Assembly: GCA_002490705.1 (NCBI GenBank)
Contig: DKUO01000012.1
Location: 29,818-93,817 of the forward strand
Reading direction: 5' to 3'
Source of the DNA: Lachnospiraceae bacterium UBA7202
GTDB taxonomy: Bacteria > Bacillota > Clostridia > Lachnospirales > Lachnospiraceae
DNA length: 64,000 bases
Shown here in pieces: positions 60,784-64,000 of this stretch; position 1 is the stretch's first letter; each line of letters opens with the position of its first letter. The translations under genes and the position numbers were made by a program. The notes under the pieces are model-generated. The model was not told the origin of the DNA, did no database searches, and saw only the letters and a program-made list of their open reading frames with translations.

Positions 60784-60797
60784 CACCTACCGCCTGT
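60768..60797. terminator. Hairpin ending the small-gene operon
   Basis: ACAGGCGG (60768-60775) pairs with CCGCCTGT (60790-60797), with AGG/CCT continuing the stem after a 1x1 mismatch. It overlaps the last codons and stop of cargo gene 3. There is no T run. Confidence 0.55.
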
Positions 60798-60818
60798 CCT
60801 AATAGTATCATTTTGAGG

Positions 60819-61685
60819 TTAGAACCCATTCACTATCGTTCTTTTCCCGTTATTGTCCCGCGCACAGTAGCGCTCTGTTCTACTGTCCACATGTACAAAC
60901 CCATTATACTGAATGATTCCCAGAATTCCAAGAGTCTGAGCATACCGAGCCACTTCTAACGGTGTATGGCCTTTAACTACAATATCAAAGGCTCGTCCCT
61001 CTAAATGGTAGCTCTTCTTTGCTCCTTTGACCTTTGCATTGTGCTCTGGCGTCCTGTATGCTGAATTGAATGTAATAGGCGCTCCGAAGTGGTCTCTGAG
61101 CGGCTGGAGCTTGTTCTGCACAAAGTCCTCGTCAATCAAAATCTTATCTGATTCATCCTTGCATCTGAACTCCCGTACCTTAAAATTCTTTGAAATCGCC
61201 TTGTCACCGTCAGCCGCAAGTGAATACACTTTTACTTTGCTGTCTCTCACCGCCGTTGTGGCGACATGCTTCCCTGCCAGAAACATATCCCGCTCTGCCT
61301 GTCGTCTCCTCACGAGCCCAGGCAATACTTGTTTCCCTGCCTTGTTGTAAAGAAGCATCTTTTCCGCAATCACAGCTTTGCTCCTTGTACCGTCCGCGGT
61401 GAGCTTATCAATGCTGCCGAGATTATAAGAAAATGATACCATGGCATCAAATTCCGCCTGCGTCCAGTGATATGTACTGTCATACTTTAAAACGTTTTTT
61501 TCATGCTTTTCCAAATCAGCGCGCAAGTAAGCCTCTGCCTGCGCTTGTGATATCTTCTGTCCGCCTGCTACCCCTGCCGTATGTCCATAACCGATTGTCC
61601 AGACACCCGCGGGGCACTTATATGCATCGAGGTAACAACCTTCAAAAGCCTTAATCAGATCAATTCCCGCTTGACTTATCTTCAT
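60819..61685 (-). CDS. Bifunctional phage endolysin: GH24 lysozyme plus M15 peptidase
   Basis: A 288-residue protein with two lytic domains. Residues 1-140 are a GH24 muramidase with the E-8-C-5-T catalytic triad E15, C24, T30 and GYGHT. Residues about 165-288 are an M15/YcbK-like peptidase with the zinc motif SYHLEGRAFDIV and FVHVD. One cuts glycan strands and the other stem peptides. No separate cell wall-binding domain is visible. Overlap of 4 bp with the holin gene indicates a lysis cassette. Confidence 0.88.
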   Translation of the reverse strand: MKISQAGIDLIKAFEGCYLDAYKCPAGVWTIGYGHTAGVAGGQKISQAQAEAYLRADLEKHEKNVLKYDSTYHWTQAEFDAMVSFSYNLGSIDKLTADGTRSKAVIAEKMLLYNKAGKQVLPGLVRRRQAERDMFLAGKHVATTAVRDSKVKVYSLAADGDKAISKNFKVREFRCKDESDKILIDEDFVQNKLQPLRDHFGAPITFNSAYRTPEHNAKVKGAKKSYHLEGRAFDIVVKGHTPLEVARYAQTLGILGIIQYNGFVHVDSRTERYCARDNNGKRTIVNGF

Positions 61686-61996
61686 CCTTTCTCCTCCCTC
61701 GCCCCGATCTGGGCGATCGTCTGCCGTACCTTATCATATCCCAGTGTCGCTCCAAGCCAGTTTGCCACTCCCATCATGGCAAGATACACGCTGTTCAAAG
61801 CGTTAAATGGTACACTGTAATTGACATAGTAAAGCGCTGTCGCCCCGCAGCCAATGATCACCGCAATAATTAAGACAAGCACATTTGACGCGTATGCGAC
61901 CTTTTGCTCATCCAGAAATTTCTTGATTCCTTCCGTAAGCAGCGATGTAATCGCCGCGCATGATGCTAAAATGATTAAAAATGTTGTTACTGTCAT
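61682..61996 (-). CDS. Phage holin
   Basis: A 104-residue protein with three hydrophobic segments (about 1-20, 35-60, 63-83) and a charged tail, located directly upstream of the endolysin gene with 4 bp overlap. Size, topology and position fit a holin that releases endolysin through the membrane. GKKFLDEQK-like hydrophilic loop and YLAMMGVANWLG near the end resemble Firmicutes holins of the LL-H type. Confidence 0.75.
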   Translation of the reverse strand: MTVTTFLIILASCAAITSLLTEGIKKFLDEQKVAYASNVLVLIIAVIIGCGATALYYVNYSVPFNALNSVYLAMMGVANWLGATLGYDKVRQTIAQIGAREEKG

Positions 61997-62358
61997 AACT
62001 CTTCTTCCTCTCTTTCCGGTTGCACCGGTGCAACCTCCTGCTCTATCGGCTCACTGAATTTAAGCCGATTTTTTTCAAAAATGTTTTCAACCGTCTTCGT
62101 GAATCCATACACCACAATAGGTGCCACAATTTCCGTTATGATTGTAGAACTTACTCCCTCAACAACCTGGGTGTGTTCCATCCATGCAAGGACATAAGAC
62201 ATAGACACACAGATCATCCCGTGCAGGACGACCAGACTAACCAGCAATTTGAAAAACCTACCGCTTGGTCTTTTTTTTCTCCTTGTCTTTAAATAATTTT
62301 TGTAATATCCGCATTTTCGGCATTCCCTGTATAGCGGCCTGTCTCTTTCTCTTTTCAT
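61993..62358 (-). CDS. Small phage membrane protein, lysis cassette
   Basis: A protein of about 121 residues, not recognised by name. A very basic N-terminus with two Cys (CRKCGYY), one or two membrane segments (about 38-60 and 70-95) and an acidic tail. The ATG at 62358 has GGAGGTGCGAGG upstream; an ATG at 62376 overlaps the previous gene and is weaker. It overlaps the holin gene by 4 bp. It could be an antiholin or second holin. Confidence 0.6.
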   Translation of the reverse strand: MKRERDRPLYRECRKCGYYKNYLKTRRKKRPSGRFFKLLVSLVVLHGMICVSMSYVLAWMEHTQVVEGVSSTIITEIVAPIVVYGFTKTVENIFEKNRLKFSEPIEQEVAPVQPEREEEEL

Positions 62359-62372
62359 TCCTCGCACCTCCA

Positions 62373-62705
62373 TCAAAATATCGCTCCGATTCCCTGCTCT
62401 GTCAGAAAATCCTTTTGTGCATGCTTTATCTTCTTTGCGTATTCCAGCGCAGCGTGCATGTCTCCGTTACAGTGTGCATCAGGGATTCTTGCCACTGCTT
62501 CTGCCGTTGCTTCTCCCAGTGCAAGCGCCGCTCCAATGCTTTTCACTATAAGGATCTCCTGCGTCTCACGGATCTTCTCCTTTTCCTCTCTCTCTTTTTC
62601 CCGCTTATCTAACTTCCGCTCCAGACGCCCGACGCAAAATCCTGTCACTGCCGATGGGATCCCAAGTGCAACTACAAGTGCTGCTACAAAAGCATAGAAA
62701 TTCAT
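62373..62705 (-). CDS. Small membrane-anchored phage protein
   Basis: A 110-residue protein with an N-terminal membrane helix (about 1-24), a charged coiled segment (RKLDKREKEREEKEKIRE) and a helical domain. Similar short proteins are frequent between tail and holin genes of clostridial phages, with no assigned function. AAGAAGGTGAAATAA precedes the ATG. It is the first gene of the lysis cassette after a terminator. Confidence 0.6.
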   Translation of the reverse strand: MNFYAFVAALVVALGIPSAVTGFCVGRLERKLDKREKEREEKEKIRETQEILIVKSIGAALALGEATAEAVARIPDAHCNGDMHAALEYAKKIKHAQKDFLTEQGIGAIF

Positions 62706-62740
62706 TTATTTCACCTTCTTTCTTATAAATTTGTGTATAT

Positions 62741-62768
62741 AAAAAAGAAGCAATATCTCTATTGCTCC
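62741..62768 (-). terminator. Terminator of the XRE operon
   Basis: AGCAATA (62749-62755) pairs with TATTGCT (62760-62766). On the minus strand it is followed by TCTTTTTT. It overlaps the stop of the XRE gene and separates its operon from the lysis genes. Confidence 0.7.
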
Positions 62769-62938
62769 TTCTGCATTCGCTCCAATTTTTCAATTATAAG
62801 ACCCTCCACCCAATCAGGGGGCTTCATTTTTCCGGAATCCCATTTCTTTATCGTGTTAAGTGGAATTGGCGGTGTGAAAATTTCTGAGAACTGTTCTTGA
62901 GTAAGGCCAAATTTCTGCCTGTATTCTTTAATCGTCAT
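62759..62938 (-). CDS. Tiny XRE-type helix-turn-helix protein
   Basis: A 59-residue protein read directly from the sequence. KFGLTQEQFSEIF followed by IPLNTIKKWDSGKMKPPDWV is a typical Cro/C1-type helix-turn-helix. It has no dimerisation or sensor domain. Its start overlaps or abuts the stop of the preceding gene at 62939, so it is the last gene of a four-gene operon whose promoter carries a perfect palindrome. It is the natural candidate to bind that site. Confidence 0.75.
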   Translation of the reverse strand: MTIKEYRQKFGLTQEQFSEIFTPPIPLNTIKKWDSGKMKPPDWVEGLIIEKLERMQKEQ

Positions 62939-63169
62939 TCATTCCATCTCCTCAACAGCTTTCTCAATCTCTTCTGCTGTAAAAAGACCACCAAATCCCT
63001 CAACAATCCCGTACTGGTCACTTGTCGCTATCATATTCCTCGCGTGATCGCTTAAATCCAAATTATCAAGGTATTCTCTAATCTGATGAGCAAGGTTTGT
63101 CATATCACTACCACCCTTGTTTGCAATTTCGTTCACTTCCTTCATACTCATATCTTCGTATCTCTTCAT
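62939..63169 (-). CDS. Small acidic phage-region protein
   Basis: A 76-residue, acidic, helical protein, not recognised. GGAGGGAGAAGG precedes the ATG. The stop touches the start of the XRE gene, which implies coupled expression. It might be an antirepressor or partner of the XRE protein; there is no direct sequence evidence. Confidence 0.6.
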   Translation of the reverse strand: MKRYEDMSMKEVNEIANKGGSDMTNLAHQIREYLDNLDLSDHARNMIATSDQYGIVEGFGGLFTAEEIEKAVEEME

Positions 63170-63189
63170 TTTTCCTTCTCCCTCCGCAA

Positions 63190-63498
63190 TTATTTATAAT
63201 AAACAGCTTTCCATTGCTCCGCCAAATCCTCAACTATGCTTGTAAAATCCGGGTTTTCCATCGTCTCGTAATCAAAACCTCCCATATCATCATCCGGCAC
63301 CTCTCCCCTGTACACTGCGGTAAAAAGCACATTCGACGGCTTATGCTCTCCACTGTAATCATACAGATCGCCTGTTTCTTCATCGCCGTGCAGATAATAT
63401 CTTGGAAAATCTTCACCGAACTCCACGCAGCAAGAGGCTGTTATCGCCTTAAAAACGCTCCCTCTTACATCTTTTAAAACATCTTCCTTTTTAATCAT
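63190..63498 (-). CDS. Acidic protein of unknown function
   Basis: A 102-residue, strongly acidic protein rich in Asp/Glu/Tyr, not recognised (LHGDEETGDLYDYSGE, EVPDDDMGGFDYE). Highly acidic small phage proteins are often DNA mimics or inhibitors of host enzymes, but this is only a possibility. GGAGGAGAGAGG precedes the ATG. Spacing is 18 bp to the gene before it and 20 bp to the gene after it. Confidence 0.6.
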   Translation of the reverse strand: MIKKEDVLKDVRGSVFKAITASCCVEFGEDFPRYYLHGDEETGDLYDYSGEHKPSNVLFTAVYRGEVPDDDMGGFDYETMENPDFTSIVEDLAEQWKAVYYK

Positions 63499-63516
63499 TC
63501 CTCTCTCCTCCGTCTT

Positions 63517-63876
63517 TTAGATGAGTTCACCCACAATTTTTCTGATCTGTTCGTCAGATACATTAGCCTTGATCTTTTCAGATGTTTGTAGGCATACATC
63601 TTTCGCAGCAGCAGCTAAGTCTTCTGCGTTGTCTTCAAATTCGATCTGCTCCATCATGTCCTCAAATGCATCTTTACAGCTTTTTCTTCCAGCTTCACAC
63701 ACATCAGCCATCACACAGCAGAGAGTGTCTTTATCCTTGTCTCCTGTTGTTGCCCCGCCACTTATCTCTGAGAAAATTTTCATGCCATCCTGACATTTTA
63801 CATAAAGCGGAATGAGTTTTACAAATCTTTCTGCGAGATCCATTGTCTTTGCACTTGCCATCATATTTTTCACCAT
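63517..63876 (-). CDS. Helical protein of unknown function, first gene of XRE operon
   Basis: A 119-residue predicted all-helical protein with six cysteines, not recognised. It follows a consensus promoter by about 50 bp. GAAAGG upstream of the ATG at 63876 is a modest ribosome site. It leads the operon that ends with the XRE gene. Confidence 0.6.
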   Translation of the reverse strand: MVKNMMASAKTMDLAERFVKLIPLYVKCQDGMKIFSEISGGATTGDKDKDTLCCVMADVCEAGRKSCKDAFEDMMEQIEFEDNAEDLAAAAKDVCLQTSEKIKANVSDEQIRKIVGELI

Positions 63877-63932
63877 TTTAGCCTTTCATTTGTCCTTTTT
63901 GCTGTTTCTAAGTTGATCTATTTGATAATTTT

Positions 63933-63961
63933 ATTATAGTTCCGATTCGGAACTTTGTCAA
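63933..63961 (-). promoter_or_regulatory. Consensus promoter with a palindromic operator in its spacer
   Basis: On the minus strand TTGACA (63961-63956), exactly 17 bp, TATAAT (63938-63933). The spacer is filled by the perfect 17-bp palindrome AGTTCCGATTCGGAACT (63938-63954 on the plus strand). A protein bound there would fully occlude RNA polymerase. Sequence from 63962 to 64000 is A+T-rich with nothing recognised. Confidence 0.85.
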
Positions 63962-64000
63962 TAGGAAATTTTCATTTTTTACGAATTAAATAATAAATTA

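Larger units (their letters stand above)
59647..64000. mobile_element. End of a prophage-like element (continues past the window)
   Basis: From the broken MATE gene rightwards the content changes to small genes, a bifunctional endolysin, a holin and small membrane proteins, all on the minus strand, plus plus-strand cargo near the end. Lysis genes close to an attachment site are usual for tailed-phage prophages, with the integrase at the other end, here presumably outside the window. No structural phage gene is visible, so a partial or satellite element is possible. Confidence 0.65.

Overview
The window reads as a chromosomal segment of a spore-forming, probably motile Lachnospiraceae-type clostridium. 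Pointers are CotH, SpmA, SpmB and a SleL/YaaH-type cortex hydrolase, strong AGGAGG ribosome sites, LytTR and YesM/YesN two-component systems, and a methyl-accepting chemotaxis protein. No rRNA, tRNA or CRISPR array was recognised.

Layout. 1-5.1 kb: a VTC domain-DUF4956-CotH module, spmA and a LysM-GH18 spore enzyme. 5.2-7.9 kb: fructosamine kinase, L-lactate dehydrogenase and thiamine pyrophosphokinase. 8.0-9.5 kb: a tyrosine recombinase gene framed by two near-identical dyad sites in inverted orientation. This looks like a self-encoded invertible cassette next to a surface-glycan locus. 9.6-22.8 kb: a secreted protein followed by glycosyltransferases, two related GT-C-type membrane proteins, an SDR epimerase, a radical SAM/SPASM enzyme, a methyltransferase, a flippase-like protein, a polymerase/ligase-like membrane protein and an SH3 protein. 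The middle (about 15.1-20.8 kb) is visibly more A+T-rich. 22.8-24.8 kb: an AgrC/AgrA-like pair. 25-38 kb: signalling and housekeeping genes, including two GGDEF proteins, a repeat surface protein, a COG2509-type flavoprotein, a ROK kinase, an SGNH esterase, a membrane-anchored Mrr-type nuclease, spmB, a possible structured RNA, a FabT-like MarR regulator and a DUF885 protein.

38.2-58.4 kb is a coherent L-arabinose (or arabinofuranose/galactofuranose) locus. A histidine kinase, a membrane-anchored sugar-binding sensor and an AraC-type response regulator are followed by two GntR/LacI-hybrid repressors, a YtfQRT/YjfF-like ABC transporter and a chemoreceptor. The catabolic genes araA, ribulokinase, araD, split transketolase and rpe come next, so sensing, uptake, taxis and entry into the pentose phosphate pathway lie together. 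An AraR-like operator sits directly before araA.

58.4-64 kb: a MATE transporter gene that has lost its first ~45 codons where a phage-like element begins. The element carries, from its end inward, an AbrB-type regulator and three small genes around three TTGGTNACCAA operators, then endolysin, holin and two small membrane proteins, and then a four-gene operon with a tiny XRE protein and a consensus promoter whose spacer is a perfect palindrome. The element runs off the right edge of the window.
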